Shown piece by piece: positions 1 to 8,700 of a DNA stretch of 57,420 bases. The notes beneath the pieces were generated by a model. It was not told the DNA's origin and did not search any database. It was given only the letters and a program-made list of their open reading frames with translations. The DNA lies in assembly GCF_029968035.1 (NCBI RefSeq), contig NZ_JASCIQ010000050.1, positions 1-57,420 on the forward strand. The letters run 5' to 3'. How positions within the stretch are numbered: position 1 is the stretch's first letter; the number at the start of each line of letters is the position of its first letter. Made by a program: the position numbers and the translations under genes. The DNA is from Streptomyces cavernicola (GTDB lineage Bacteria; Actinomycetota; Actinomycetes; Streptomycetales; Streptomycetaceae).

Positions 1-3000
1 CAGCGGCACAAAGAGAACGAAAAAGCTCTGGCCGACAAGCTGAAGGGCATCGATTCCAAAGCCGACGGCAATGGCCCCGGTAATGCCTCTACCGGCGGGG
101 TGAACAGTCCGAGTGCAGGTGGCAAGACGTGGAACCGGCCCGGTTCCAACGTCAACCTGTCCGAGGCAGAGCTGTCGGCCAAGGCGCGTGCCGCGAAGGA
201 CAAGTGTCTCGACGGCGATCCGATCGACATGGCCACGGGGGAGATGTTCCTCTCCCAAGACGACTTGGAGCTCCCAGGCGTCCTGGCGCTAACCGTGACC
301 CGCACCCATCTGTCGTCCTACGGGCACGGTCGCTTCTTCGGTCGGCGCTGGACCTCCACCTTTGACGAGCGCCTGGAGCGCGGCAACGGCGGCATCTGGT
401 GGCACCGCACCGACGGCTCCTCACTGATGTTCCCCCGCGAACCGGACATGCTCGGCGACCAGGTCTTCCCTCTCGAAGGCGAGCCCATACCGCTGACCTG
501 CATTCAAGAGGGGAACTCCTACGCGTTCGCCGTCGCCGAACCCCGCACCGGTCTCACCCGACTCTTCGACCCGGCCGCCGACGCGGAGGGCGTGTGGTGG
601 CTGACCGACGTCAGCGACCGCAACGGCAACCACTACAGCATCGACCGCCACGGTGACGGCACCCCGCACGCGATGGTGCACAGTGGCGGCTACCACCTTG
701 AGATCCACTCCGACGACGACTCGGGCAAGCCGTCGAAGCTCTGTCTGCGTCACGAGGGCGGTCTCACCGAGGTTGTCTCCTACGGATACGACAGTGCGGG
801 CAACCTCGACCGGATCACCAACTCCAGTGGCCTGCCGTTCCGTTTGGGGTACGACGCAGAAGATCGCGTAACCAGTTGGACCGACCGCAACGACTCCACT
901 TACCAGTACGTCTACGACGATTCAGGCCGCGTCGTGCAGACCGTCGGGCCGGACGGCTACATGTCCTGCCGACTGGAGTACGACCGCGCCGAGCGCACCA
1001 CGCGCTACATCGACTCCACCGGCGCCGTCACGACCTACCGCATGAACGAACGCGGTCAGGTCATCGCCGAAACCGACCCCCTGGGAAACACCACCGTCAG
1101 CGAGCGGGACCGCCACGACAACCTCCTCTCCCGCACAGATCCACTCGGTAACACCACCCGCTACGAGTGGGACGAGCACCACGCAGGTCTCACCGCTGTC
1201 CACTTCGCCGATGGCACCACCGCCCGCACCCACTACAACCGTCTCCACCTTCCCGTGGAGACGGTCCTGTCCGGGGGTGAAGCCTGGCGTCAGGAATACG
1301 ACGCGCGCGGCAACCGCACCAGCGTCACAGCGCCCGACAACACCACGACCGGCTTCACCTACGACGAACACGGTGCGCTTGCCTCCGTGACCGACGCCCT
1401 GGGCGGCGTACGGCGCTTCACCAACGACGCCGCCGGCCTGCCGCTGACCGTCACGGACCCAGCGGAGAACGCGACGACAGTCACGCGCGATGCGTTCGGC
1501 CGTGCGGCAGCCCTGACCGATGCCCTCGGCGCGCGCACCGAGTTCGAGTGGACCGTAGAGGGACACCCCAGACGTCGCACTCTGCCGGACGGCAGCGTCG
1601 AAACCTGGGAGTGGGACGGCGAAGGGAACTGCCTCTCCCACACCGACCCTGTCGGCGGGGTCACCACCTCCGAGTACACCCACTTCGACCAGCCCGCGGC
1701 CCGGACGGGCCCGGACGGCACGCGCTACCAGTTCACATACGACTCCGAACTCCGCCTGGTCCAGGTCCACGACCCGCGGGGCCTGTCGTGGGACTACACC
1801 TTCGACCGGTGCGGCCGCCTGGTGGCCGAGTCGGACTTCGACGACCGCGTCCTGACTTACACCCACGACGCCGCAGGCCGTCTGCAGATGCGCACCACAC
1901 CACTTGGCGAGCGCATCAGCTACGGACACGACGCCATGGGCCGCACGCTGTGCAAGGACGTGGAAGGTCAGCGAACCGAGTACGCCTATGACACTTCCGG
2001 GCGTATGGTCCGTGCCGCATCACCCACCTCCACCGTCACGATGGAATGGGACGTATCCGGCCGACTCCTCTCGGAAACCGTCGACGGAGCCACGACCAGG
2101 TATCGGTATGACGTACTGGGACGCCGCACTCAGCGCGTCACCCCCACGGGCGCGTGCACCGATCTCGCCTACGACGGCGTAGGGAACCGCACCACCCTGA
2201 CCGCCTCCGGACACAGCATCGGCTTCCAGCACGATGCGCTCGGCAGAGAGCTGGGCCGCAGCTTCGGGCCGGGGGCGGACCCGGTGACCTTCGCGACGAC
2301 GTACGACCTCGTCGGTCGGCCCGTCCAGCGCACTTTGGGCAAACGAGACCGCACACTCCGCTCCCGCGCCTACACCTTCCGAGCCGATCACCACCTGACG
2401 ACCGTCACCGACCAGCTCACCGGCGCCACCCACCGTTACGAACTCGATCCTGGTGGCCGGCCTCTCTCGGTCACCGCTGAGAACTGGTCCGAGTCCTACG
2501 CGTACGACGCGGCCGGTAATCAAACGGACGCGAACTGGCCCAACAACGCACCTCACCAGGAAGCCCGCGGCCGACGCACATACGAGGGCACCAGGCTGCT
2601 CACCGCCGGACGCATCCGCTACGAGCACGACGCCGCGGGCCGCACCGTCCTGCGGCAGAAGACGCGGCTGTCGAACAAACCCGACACCTGGCGCTACACC
2701 TACGATCCGGAAGACCGACTGACCTCGTGCGTCACCCCGGACGGTGCGGTCTGGCGATACGAGTACGACCCACTCGGCCGCCGAACCCGGAAGCAGCGGC
2801 TCTCCGACACCGGCGAAGTGGCCGAGGAGATCCGCTTCACCTGGGACGGCACCCGCGTCGCGGAGCAGACCGACAGCCGCACACAGGTAGCGCTCACCTG
2901 GGATCACGACGGCCACCGGCCGCTGGCCCAGACCGAGCGCCGGCTCGATCCAAGGAATCAGGAAGAGGTCGACCGCCGGTTCTTCGCCATCGTCACGGAC

Positions 3001-3702
3001 TTGGTCGGTACACCTACCGAACTCGTTGACGAGACCGGCCATATCGCCTGGCACTCCCGAACCACGCTGTGGGGCACCACTGCGTGGAACAGCGGCGCCA
3101 CCGCCTACATACCCCTGCGGTTTCCCGGGCAGTACGCCGACCTCGAAACCGGTCTGCACTACAACTACCACCGCAATTACGACCCCGATACCGCCCGCTT
3201 CACCTCCCCCGACCCCCTGGGTCTGGTTCCCGCGCCCAACCCCGACACCTACGTCCACAATCCACACACCTGGTGCGACCCGCTCGGCCTCGCACCCGCC
3301 ACCGGAGACGAGAACCAGGGCCTCAAGAAGGAACTGATGGACCTGGGCAAGGCACGGGTGAGCCACGTCCAGGAGGGCCTCGGCGACGACGACACCGTTC
3401 CCGGCGCCTACGCAGTGGGCAAGGACCGCACCACCGGTAAGATCTACTACGGTGAGAGCGGGCCGGGAGACGGCCACGAGAAGGCCGTGAACGACGCCAT
3501 GCCAAGCGAATCCCAGCATCCTTCCGGCCGTCCGCCGGGCGTCTGCGCCGAGCCACGCATGTTCACGAACGCCATCAACGACGGCGCCGACCCCAAGAAT
3601 CTGGACCTGGTGACGGTCAACCCCAAAGGCAAGAAGTTCAAGATGTGCGACAACTGCAAGACATGGGTTCCCGGCTTCGGAGGAGACGTACTCACGGGAT
3701 GA
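1..3702 (+). CDS. RHS/YD-repeat polymorphic toxin with C-terminal deaminase-like tip (5' partial)
   Basis: The frame is open from the first base, so the N-terminus lies outside the window; the GTG at 100 is internal. 1233 residues are visible. Residues about 70-130 resemble DUF6531 (GDPIDMATGEM, then ELPG and RTHLSSY). A long series of YD/RHS repeats follows (YDSAG, YDALG, YDAAG type), ending in the RHS core signature, with DPLGL twice around 3216-3300. The RHS shell normally encloses and delivers the variable C-terminal tip. Here the tip (about 133 aa, from 3301) carries Cys-Ala-Glu at 3544-3552 and Cys-x-x-Cys at 3646-3657, the zinc/catalytic layout of the cytidine-deaminase superfamily and closest to YwqJ-type toxins. 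A deaminase acting on nucleic acid or nucleotides is inferred. It overlaps the immunity gene by ATGA. Confidence 0.85.
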   Translation, partial: QRHKENEKALADKLKGIDSKADGNGPGNASTGGVNSPSAGGKTWNRPGSNVNLSEAELSAKARAAKDKCLDGDPIDMATGEMFLSQDDLELPGVLALTVTRTHLSSYGHGRFFGRRWTSTFDERLERGNGGIWWHRTDGSSLMFPREPDMLGDQVFPLEGEPIPLTCIQEGNSYAFAVAEPRTGLTRLFDPAADAEGVWWLTDVSDRNGNHYSIDRHGDGTPHAMVHSGGYHLEIHSDDDSGKPSKLCLRHEGGLTEVVSYGYDSAGNLDRITNSSGLPFRLGYDAEDRVTSWTDRNDSTYQYVYDDSGRVVQTVGPDGYMSCRLEYDRAERTTRYIDSTGAVTTYRMNERGQVIAETDPLGNTTVSERDRHDNLLSRTDPLGNTTRYEWDEHHAGLTAVHFADGTTARTHYNRLHLPVETVLSGGEAWRQEYDARGNRTSVTAPDNTTTGFTYDEHGALASVTDALGGVRRFTNDAAGLPLTVTDPAENATTVTRDAFGRAAALTDALGARTEFEWTVEGHPRRRTLPDGSVETWEWDGEGNCLSHTDPVGGVTTSEYTHFDQPAARTGPDGTRYQFTYDSELRLVQVHDPRGLSWDYTFDRCGRLVAESDFDDRVLTYTHDAAGRLQMRTTPLGERISYGHDAMGRTLCKDVEGQRTEYAYDTSGRMVRAASPTSTVTMEWDVSGRLLSETVDGATTRYRYDVLGRRTQRVTPTGACTDLAYDGVGNRTTLTASGHSIGFQHDALGRELGRSFGPGADPVTFATTYDLVGRPVQRTLGKRDRTLRSRAYTFRADHHLTTVTDQLTGATHRYELDPGGRPLSVTAENWSESYAYDAAGNQTDANWPNNAPHQEARGRRTYEGTRLLTAGRIRYEHDAAGRTVLRQKTRLSNKPDTWRYTYDPEDRLTSCVTPDGAVWRYEYDPLGRRTRKQRLSDTGEVAEEIRFTWDGTRVAEQTDSRTQVALTWDHDGHRPLAQTERRLDPRNQEEVDRRFFAIVTDLVGTPTELVDETGHIAWHSRTTLWGTTAWNSGATAYIPLRFPGQYADLETGLHYNYHRNYDPDTARFTSPDPLGLVPAPNPDTYVHNPHTWCDPLGLAPATGDENQGLKKELMDLGKARVSHVQEGLGDDDTVPGAYAVGKDRTTGKIYYGESGPGDGHEKAVNDAMPSESQHPSGRPPGVCAEPRMFTNAINDGADPKNLDLVTVNPKGKKFKMCDNCKTWVPGFGGDVLTG

Positions 3703-4151
3703 ACAGCAACCACGAACTACCGGCCGTCCGGGCACTGCAGGAGCGCCTCGCGGGTACCGCACGGATCGAGTCCTACCCACTGGATGTCGAGGAAGCCTGC
3801 AAGCAGTACACCGAAGCGGGCTACGACGTCAGCGCAAGGCTGCGTGAGCACCTCCAGACTTACGGAGAGTTGACCGTCACCTGGCCCTTCCGGGCCGGTG
3901 AGACTTACCTCAAGGCAGCGGTCGAAGAAGCGCTTGACGTCCCGGACAGAAACGTCCGCATCTACGGCAAGCGCCTCGGGCAGCCGGTCCTCCCGCTGGG
4001 CATCGCATTCTCCACCGAGGAAGCAGTCCTGCTGGCGGACAACGGCGACATCCTCTTCGGTGGGGACGCCGGAATGCAGCGCGTGGCCAATGGGTTCGGC
4101 ACGGCCATTGAGGCGCTCGTAACAGATACCTGGGACAAGACCTTCTTCTAG
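3699..4151 (+). CDS. Probable SUKH-3-like immunity protein for the RHS deaminase toxin
   Basis: This 150-aa acidic soluble protein starts at the ATG that overlaps the toxin stop (ATGA, 3699-3702), with GGAGG about 12 nt upstream. An ATG 54 bp further upstream has less support. The C-terminal half (PLGIAFSTEEAVLLAD, DNGDILFGGD, then GFGTAIEALV) has the look of SUKH superfamily immunity proteins, best matching SUKH-3: a hydrophobic strand, a D-x-G-x-hydrophobic turn and a terminal helix. SUKH-3 proteins are known partners of YwqJ-like deaminase toxins. Translational coupling immediately after the toxin tip makes the immunity role likely even if the subfamily is wrong. Confidence 0.72.
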   Translation: MNSNHELPAVRALQERLAGTARIESYPLDVEEACKQYTEAGYDVSARLREHLQTYGELTVTWPFRAGETYLKAAVEEALDVPDRNVRIYGKRLGQPVLPLGIAFSTEEAVLLADNGDILFGGDAGMQRVANGFGTAIEALVTDTWDKTFF

Positions 4152-4675
4152 GTGTTCCCGACGGCTCGATCAGTCGTGGCGAAAAGGTGGGCAGTCGTCA
4201 CGAGCGACCGCTGGATCGTAGGCGTTCCCCTACCTCTCGGACGCACGAGAACCCACCCGCCGCGGCCGACCTGCCAGGGTGCCGAACCCCACCGACTGGC
4301 GCACCTCACGGCCAGCAGCAGTCCGCACCAAGTCCGCAAGACACCCACTCAAGACCGTCGCACCCCATCGCCACCAATCACCAAAAGGCCAGGTCAGCGA
4401 CCCACAGGTAAGATCCCCGCAGGTCACCGACCCTGCCGATTACTTGGAGACGAAGAAGGCCTGACCTTCGCGTTTCGTCGAACGATCCGGCGAACCCATT
4501 CGTCGACGGAGAACACCCGGCATCCGCGCGGAGCCGGGTGTTTTTCGTTGCCGACAACGGGACGTACGTCCGGCTCTGGGCGTACGTGCATCGTGCAGGT
4601 ACCGTGGCCGGTTCCCCGTCCGGGCGCTCCGCGCGCCCCGCGTCCCCGCACCACCCCATCCCCCGCAGGAGAACC
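4152..4675. other. Intergenic stretch without a convincing gene
   Basis: These 524 bp separate the immunity gene from the ATP-grasp gene. Open frames exist on both strands, but none has a ribosome binding site, plausible composition or recognisable motif. The GC is somewhat lower around 4350-4480 than in the flanking genes. The stretch ends in a strong hairpin terminator at 4512-4546. It may be the decayed edge of the accessory RHS locus. Confidence 0.5.
4512..4546 (+). terminator. Rho-independent terminator after the RHS/immunity locus
   Basis: AACACCCGGC (4512-4521) pairs with GCCGGGTGTT (4533-4542) as a 10-bp perfect stem with an 11-nt loop. The T-run TTTTT overlaps its end (4541-4545). 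It reads as a terminator on the plus strand and insulates the downstream ATP-grasp gene. Confidence 0.8.
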
Positions 4676-5560
4676 ATGACCACCGCCGCCCGCCCCCGAC
4701 TGCTCTACGTCACCGACCTCGCCTACGAGGCGCGGGGGCGGCGGTACTGCGACGAGGACATCTTCCTGACCTCGCGGCTGCGCGCGGACTTCGGGTTCGA
4801 CCTCGCGCTCTGTCACCCCGCGGACGCCGCCGCGCTCATGGACTCCTTCGACCTGGTCGTCATACGCAACAGCGGCCCCGTCATCAACTACCTCGCCGCG
4901 TACGAGGAGTTCAGGGCCCGCGCGCTCGCCTCCGGGACGCCCGTCTACAACCCGTTGCACGGCCGGGCGGACATGGCGGGCAAGCAGTACCTGCTGGATC
5001 TGACCGCCGCCGGGTTCCCCGTGATCCCGACCGTCGACCGCGCCGCGCACCTCGACCGCCTGCCCGAGGCGGCGGAGTACGTGGTGAAGCCCTCGCTCGG
5101 CGCCGACTCCATCGGGCTGCGCGTCCTCCCCCGGGCCGAGCTCGCCTCCGCCCTCGGCGACACCGGGTCCGAGTCCGAGTCCGGCTCCGGGCTGCTCGCG
5201 CAGCCGCGGATCCCGTTCTCGTACGAGGTGTCCTTCTACTTCGTCGACGACGACTTCCAGTACGCGCTGCGCACCTCCGACGGGGGCGAGCGCTGGAAGC
5301 TGCAGCCGTACGAACCCACCGACGCCGACCTGGAGTTCGCCCGGCGGTTCGTCGCCTGGAACACCCTCGACCACGGCATCCAGCGCGTCGACGCGTGCCG
5401 TGCTCCCGACGGCGAGCTGCTCCTCGTCGAGCTGGAGGACCTCAATCCGTATCTCTCGCTCGACCTCCTCGACTCCGAGGTGCGCGAGCGGTTCGTGGGG
5501 CGGATGGCCCGGTCACTGCGGGAGTGCCTGGCGGCGGCGGCCACCGCGCGTACTCGCTGA
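4676..5560 (+). CDS. ATP-grasp domain protein
   Basis: This 294-aa protein starts at ATG 4676 behind CAGGAGA; an upstream in-frame ATG at 4538 lies within the terminator U-tract and is unlikely. The fold is recognised from an N-terminal pre-ATP-grasp Rossmann half (LLYVTDLAY, then DLVVIRNSGPVINY), a lysine-bearing segment (EYVVKPSLGADSIG) and the C-terminal metal-binding strand with Glu-Leu-Glu-Asp-Leu-Asn-Pro-Tyr. Enzymes of this glutathione-synthetase-like type ligate a carboxylate to an amine or thiol at the cost of ATP; the substrate cannot be inferred. It stands alone, not beside a visible peptide precursor. Its TGA stop directly abuts the TGA of the convergent sigma factor gene, forming the palindrome TGATCA. 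Confidence 0.8.
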   Translation: MTTAARPRLLYVTDLAYEARGRRYCDEDIFLTSRLRADFGFDLALCHPADAAALMDSFDLVVIRNSGPVINYLAAYEEFRARALASGTPVYNPLHGRADMAGKQYLLDLTAAGFPVIPTVDRAAHLDRLPEAAEYVVKPSLGADSIGLRVLPRAELASALGDTGSESESGSGLLAQPRIPFSYEVSFYFVDDDFQYALRTSDGGERWKLQPYEPTDADLEFARRFVAWNTLDHGIQRVDACRAPDGELLLVELEDLNPYLSLDLLDSEVRERFVGRMARSLRECLAAAATARTR

Positions 5561-6898
5561 TCAGTCCGCCCCTGCGCCCGTTTCCCGCTCCCCCAGGCGC
5601 GCCGCGCGCCCCCGCAGGTAGCGCGCCTCGGGGGCGCTGAGCGTGCGTCGCGACGCGAGGGCGAAGGCGGCTCGGGCGGCCTCCCGGTCGCCGGCGCGCT
5701 CCAGGAGGTGGGCGCGGACGGCGTGCAGCCGGTGGTGGTCGCCCAACGCCCCTTCCAGCGCGGCGAGTTCGCGGAGGCCCGCGTCCGGGCCGTGCACCAT
5801 GGCGACGGCGACGGCCCGGCCGAGCTGGGCCATCGGCTCCGGGGCGTGCCGCACGAGGATGTCGTACAGGCCGAGGATCTGCGGCCAGTCGGTGTCGGCG
5901 GCGTGCTCCGCCTCGTCGTGCAGGGCGGCGATCGCGGCCTGCAACTGGTAGGCGCCGACGGGCGGTTGGGCCAGGGACTCCTCGACCAGCTGCAGGCCCT
6001 CGGCGATCGCCGCCCGGTCCCAGCGCGTACGGTCCTGCTCGTCGAGCGGGATCAACTCGCCGTCGGCCCCGGTGCGCGCCGGCGTGCGCGCCTCGGTGAG
6101 CAGCATCAGGGCGAGCAGCCCGGTGACCGCCCCTTCCGTGGGCAGCAGCCGGCGCACCGCCCGGGTCAGCCGGATCGCCTCGCGCGCCAGGTCCGCGCGG
6201 TGCAGGGCCGCTCCCGAGGTGGCCGTGTAGCCCTCGTTGAAGATCAGGTACAGCACCTGGAGGACGGCCGCGAGCCGCTCGTCCCGGTCCGCGCCCGTCG
6301 GCAGCCGGAACCGTACGCCTCTGACCTTCTGTTTCGCCCTGCTGATGCGCTGCCCCATGGTCGCCTCGGGCACCAGGTGCGCGCGGGCGATCTCGGCGGT
6401 GGTGAGCCCGCCGACGGCCCGCAGGGTCAGCGCGACCTGCGCGGGCGGGGTGAGTTCGGGGTGGCAGCAGAGGAAGAGCAGGGTGAGCGTGTCGTCCTCG
6501 GAGGGCGCGCGGCTCTCGCCGGGCGCGGGCGCGGTGAAGGCGTCGCGGGGCGTGAGCGCGGCCGCGGTCTCCTCCCGCCGGCGGCGCGCCTCCTCGCTGC
6601 GCAGCAGGTCCGTGAGGCGCCGGGACGCGACCCGGATCAGCCAGCCGAGCGGATTCTCGGGCGCCCCCTGCCGCGGCCACTGCTCGGCGGCGGCGAGCAG
6701 CGCTTCCTGTACGGCCTCCTCGGCGAGGTCGAAGTGCCCGTACCGCCGCACCAGCGCGCCGAGGACCTGCGGCGCGTTCCCACGCAGCAGGTCCTCGACG
6801 ACTGCGGCCGACGCCAGCTGTGGGTGTGGCTGCGGCTGCGGCTGCGGCTGCGGCTGCGGCTGCGGCTGTGGCGACGCCGGAGAGGACGGCGGCGGCAT
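5561..6898 (-). CDS. ECF42-type RNA polymerase sigma factor with C-terminal TPR-like extension
   Basis: This 445-aa protein has an ECF sigma core: region 2 at residues about 30-110 (hydrophobic helix, then ENPLGWLIRVASRRLTDLLR) and region 4 at about 130-195 (LTLRAVGGLTTAEIARAHLV, then MGQRISRAKQK). A roughly 230-residue helical C-terminal domain (VLYLIFNEGYTAT, then LLALMLLTEAR and GAYQLQAAIAALH) is diagnostic of the ECF42 group, the sigma factors encoded next to DGPF/YCII proteins and lacking a classical anti-sigma. The DGPF partner lies 32 nt upstream on the same strand. The N-terminus is unusual: a Pro-Gln dipeptide run encoded by a GGCTGC hexanucleotide repeat. No clear Shine-Dalgarno precedes the ATG. 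Confidence 0.9.
   Translation of the reverse strand: MPPPSSPASPQPQPQPQPQPQPQPHPQLASAAVVEDLLRGNAPQVLGALVRRYGHFDLAEEAVQEALLAAAEQWPRQGAPENPLGWLIRVASRRLTDLLRSEEARRRREETAAALTPRDAFTAPAPGESRAPSEDDTLTLLFLCCHPELTPPAQVALTLRAVGGLTTAEIARAHLVPEATMGQRISRAKQKVRGVRFRLPTGADRDERLAAVLQVLYLIFNEGYTATSGAALHRADLAREAIRLTRAVRRLLPTEGAVTGLLALMLLTEARTPARTGADGELIPLDEQDRTRWDRAAIAEGLQLVEESLAQPPVGAYQLQAAIAALHDEAEHAADTDWPQILGLYDILVRHAPEPMAQLGRAVAVAMVHGPDAGLRELAALEGALGDHHRLHAVRAHLLERAGDREAARAAFALASRRTLSAPEARYLRGRAARLGERETGAGAD
6822..6869. repeat. GGCTGC hexanucleotide microsatellite inside the ECF42 gene
   Basis: Six perfect GGCTGC units at 6828-6863 are flanked by variant units (TGGCTG-like and GGCTGT). On the coding strand they encode alternating Pro-Gln near the sigma factor N-terminus. 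Unit gain or loss would change the length in two-residue steps without a frameshift. Confidence 0.9.
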
Positions 6899-6930
6899 GG
6901 GCTAGAGGTGTCCGCCCGGACGGGCGACTC

Positions 6931-7347
6931 TCAGCACACGCCGCCCTCGGCATCCTGGATGGGCCTGATGACCACCGGGTAGTCGGGCGCGCCCGCCGGC
7001 TGCGGGCACTCCATGATCCGGTGGGCGATCTCGGTGACCCGCTCCAGGCTCTCGCAGTCGAGCACCCAGTACCCGGCGAGCACTTCCTTCGTCTCCCCGT
7101 ACGGGCCGTCGGTGACGACCGGGCGGCCGTCCTTGTCCCGTCCGACGAACCGCGTCTGCGCCGGTTCCGTGAGCCCCTGCCCGTCGACCATCTCGCCGGA
7201 CTCGGCGAGGTCGTTGTTGAGGTTCTCCATGAACGAGAACATCGCCTGCAGGTCCTGCTCGCTCCAGGCCGGGCTGTGCTCGTTCGGCTTGCCGCTCATG
7301 GCCTCGTAGTCGGCCTGCGCGCCCTGAACCATCACCAGGTACTTCAT
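6931..7347 (-). CDS. DGPF-domain (YCII-related) protein
   Basis: This 138-aa protein starts at an ATG with GAGGAG 6 nt upstream. The family motif appears as TDGPYGETKEVLAGY (residues about 80-95), preceded by a typical N-terminus (MKYLVMVQGAQADYEAM) and followed by a strand-helix segment (WVLDCESLERVTEIAHRI). DGPF/YCII proteins form a ferredoxin-like dimeric fold and are the conserved genomic partners of ECF42 sigma factors, though their biochemical role is not established. It is the promoter-proximal gene of a two-gene minus-strand operon with the sigma factor. Confidence 0.9.
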   Translation of the reverse strand: MKYLVMVQGAQADYEAMSGKPNEHSPAWSEQDLQAMFSFMENLNNDLAESGEMVDGQGLTEPAQTRFVGRDKDGRPVVTDGPYGETKEVLAGYWVLDCESLERVTEIAHRIMECPQPAGAPDYPVVIRPIQDAEGGVC

Positions 7348-7646
7348 GGTCTGCTCCTCGCTCGGGCCCCTATGGGGCGGCTGTCACAGGGGACGTCGGA
7401 GCGCCCCTCCCGTTCTCGACAGCTCCCGGCGAACTTTTTCGTTCCCGTTCCCGTTCCCGTTCGTGTTCTCGTGCGCGTTCGCCTTCGCGGTCGCGTTGGC
7501 GTGCACGGTCGCGTTCGCGTTGGCGGTCGTGTTCACGATCGCGTTGGCGCTGGCGGTCGTGTTCACGATCGCGTTGGCGTTCGCGGGCCCTTGCGCAGGG
7601 CTCGCCGGGTCGGATCTTCGGCGGGCCGACGGCTCCGCCGCCGGGT
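7348..7646. repeat. Degenerate CG(T/G)T(C/G) hexamer tract with an exact 30-bp tandem duplication
   Basis: About 7434-7581 is a low-complexity series of near-hexameric units (GTTCCC, CGTTCG, CGTTGG). Within it a 29-nt sequence at 7521-7549 is repeated exactly at 7551-7579 (period 30). Read on the minus strand it gives Asn-Ala/Asn-Thr/Asn-Gly dipeptides, but no start or ribosome site supports a gene. The remainder of this 299-bp gap holds the upstream region of the DGPF gene. Confidence 0.75.
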
Positions 7647-7886
7647 TCACGGGTTGTTCAGCCTGTCGAGGCGCTCGCCGCGGCTGGGCTTCCAGGCCGG
7701 CTTCTCGGCCTCGCCCTCGTCCACGCGCGCGGGGCATCCTTCGTGGTGGCACGGGCCCGGACCCCAGCTCGGGACGTACGCCCCGAGTACCTTGCGGCGC
7801 TTGACGACCGTCTCCACCGGCTGCTTGCACACCGGGCACACATGCTCGGCACGGCGTGGTTCGACCTGGTCTTCTCCCTTGGCCAT
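7647..7886 (-). CDS. Small zinc-ribbon-like protein
   Basis: This 79-aa protein contains CPVC near residue 17 and a second cysteine/histidine cluster (CHHEGCPA, residues about 46-53), consistent with a treble-clef or zinc-ribbon metal site. The C-terminus is basic and Lys/Arg-rich. Function is unknown. A TAACCT hexamer (plus-strand positions 7893-7898) lies 6 nt before the ATG and there is no Shine-Dalgarno, so the transcript may be leaderless. The C-terminal 13 codons approach the repetitive tract downstream. Confidence 0.7.
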   Translation of the reverse strand: MAKGEDQVEPRRAEHVCPVCKQPVETVVKRRKVLGAYVPSWGPGPCHHEGCPARVDEGEAEKPAWKPSRGERLDRLNNP

Positions 7887-7995
7887 ACGTCCAGGTTATT
7901 CCGGTTCGCCACCCCCGACCAGCCGCCCGCGGACTGCCGTACCCGAACCGCCCCTTGCCGCCGGACCCGGACCACCCCCTTCTGTCGTACGCCGC

Positions 7996-8577
7996 CTAAC
8001 GCTTCCTGCTGTACGTCGTGATGACGACGCCGCCGTCGAACGACTTCACCGACTCCAGCGCGAAGTCCCTGATCTCGAACCCCGCCCGGGTGAGCGGCAT
8101 GCCGGACCCCAGGAAACAGGGGTACGTCTTGATCACCAACTCGTCCATCTCGTCGAGGAGTTGACCGGCCAGGTCGGCGCCGCCGCAGAGCCAGATGTCG
8201 AGCCCGTCCTGCCGCTTGAGCTCGCGCACCTTGGCGACGACGTCACCGGCGACGACCTCCACCTCCGGTGCGGGCGCCTCCTCCATGCTGCGCGAGACGA
8301 CGTACTGCTTCAGATGCGCATACGGGTTGGTGAACCCCTGCGGCAGGCCCACCTCGTAAGTGGCGCGCCCCATGAGGACCGTGTCGTACCGACGGTTCGG
8401 CCGGTCGTCGATCCCGAAGTGCCGCCGCGCGAAGGTCGGCAGCGTATCGGGCAACTCCTCCAGGCTGTGCGCCAGGTACTTCTCGTCGATGTACTTCGTG
8501 AAGAACTCCGCCTCGCCGTCCACGTCGCCGATGAATCCGTCGATCGAGGTGGCGATCAGGTACGAGAGCTTGCGCAA
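7996..8577 (-). CDS. RibD C-terminal/dihydrofolate-reductase-like protein
   Basis: This 193-aa protein has the dihydrofolate reductase-like fold of the RibD C-terminal family: an N-terminal strand and loop (LSYLIATSIDGFIGD), a nucleotide-binding region (DTVLMGRATYEVG), then WLCGGADLAGQLL and a terminal strand (GGVVITTYSRK). Such proteins are NADPH-dependent reductases of unknown substrate in Streptomyces. The start is taken as TTG at 8577 with AAGGGG about 6 nt upstream, because homologous proteins begin at this strand; an ATG at 8655 would add 26 Cys- and Gly-rich residues that look non-coding. Confidence 0.8.
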   Translation of the reverse strand: MRKLSYLIATSIDGFIGDVDGEAEFFTKYIDEKYLAHSLEELPDTLPTFARRHFGIDDRPNRRYDTVLMGRATYEVGLPQGFTNPYAHLKQYVVSRSMEEAPAPEVEVVAGDVVAKVRELKRQDGLDIWLCGGADLAGQLLDEMDELVIKTYPCFLGSGMPLTRAGFEIRDFALESVKSFDGGVVITTYSRKR

Positions 8578-8700
8578 GGCGACCCCTTGTCCACTCGACT
8601 GCTGCCTTCCTCGACAGCCGCCTTCCCCAATTGCACTGCGATCGCAGCACTGCACCCATACTGCTTCAGGTGCAGTGGTTAAGCAAGGTGTTTCTGTCGC

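Noticed and set aside
922..1929. Long minus-strand open frame inside the RHS gene
   Set aside because: It is a high-GC shadow of the RHS frame; no ribosome site and no recognisable motif, while the plus frame has clear YD repeats.
4279..4464. 61-residue plus-strand open frame ending in Lys-Lys-Ala before the terminator
   Set aside because: No ribosome site, no motif, and mixed frames around it. It might be the tail of a decayed gene, but the evidence is too thin.
7384..7839. Minus-strand open frame reading Asn-Ala/Asn-Thr repeats
   Set aside because: It overlaps the zinc-ribbon gene in another frame, and the repetitive protein simply mirrors the hexamer tract.
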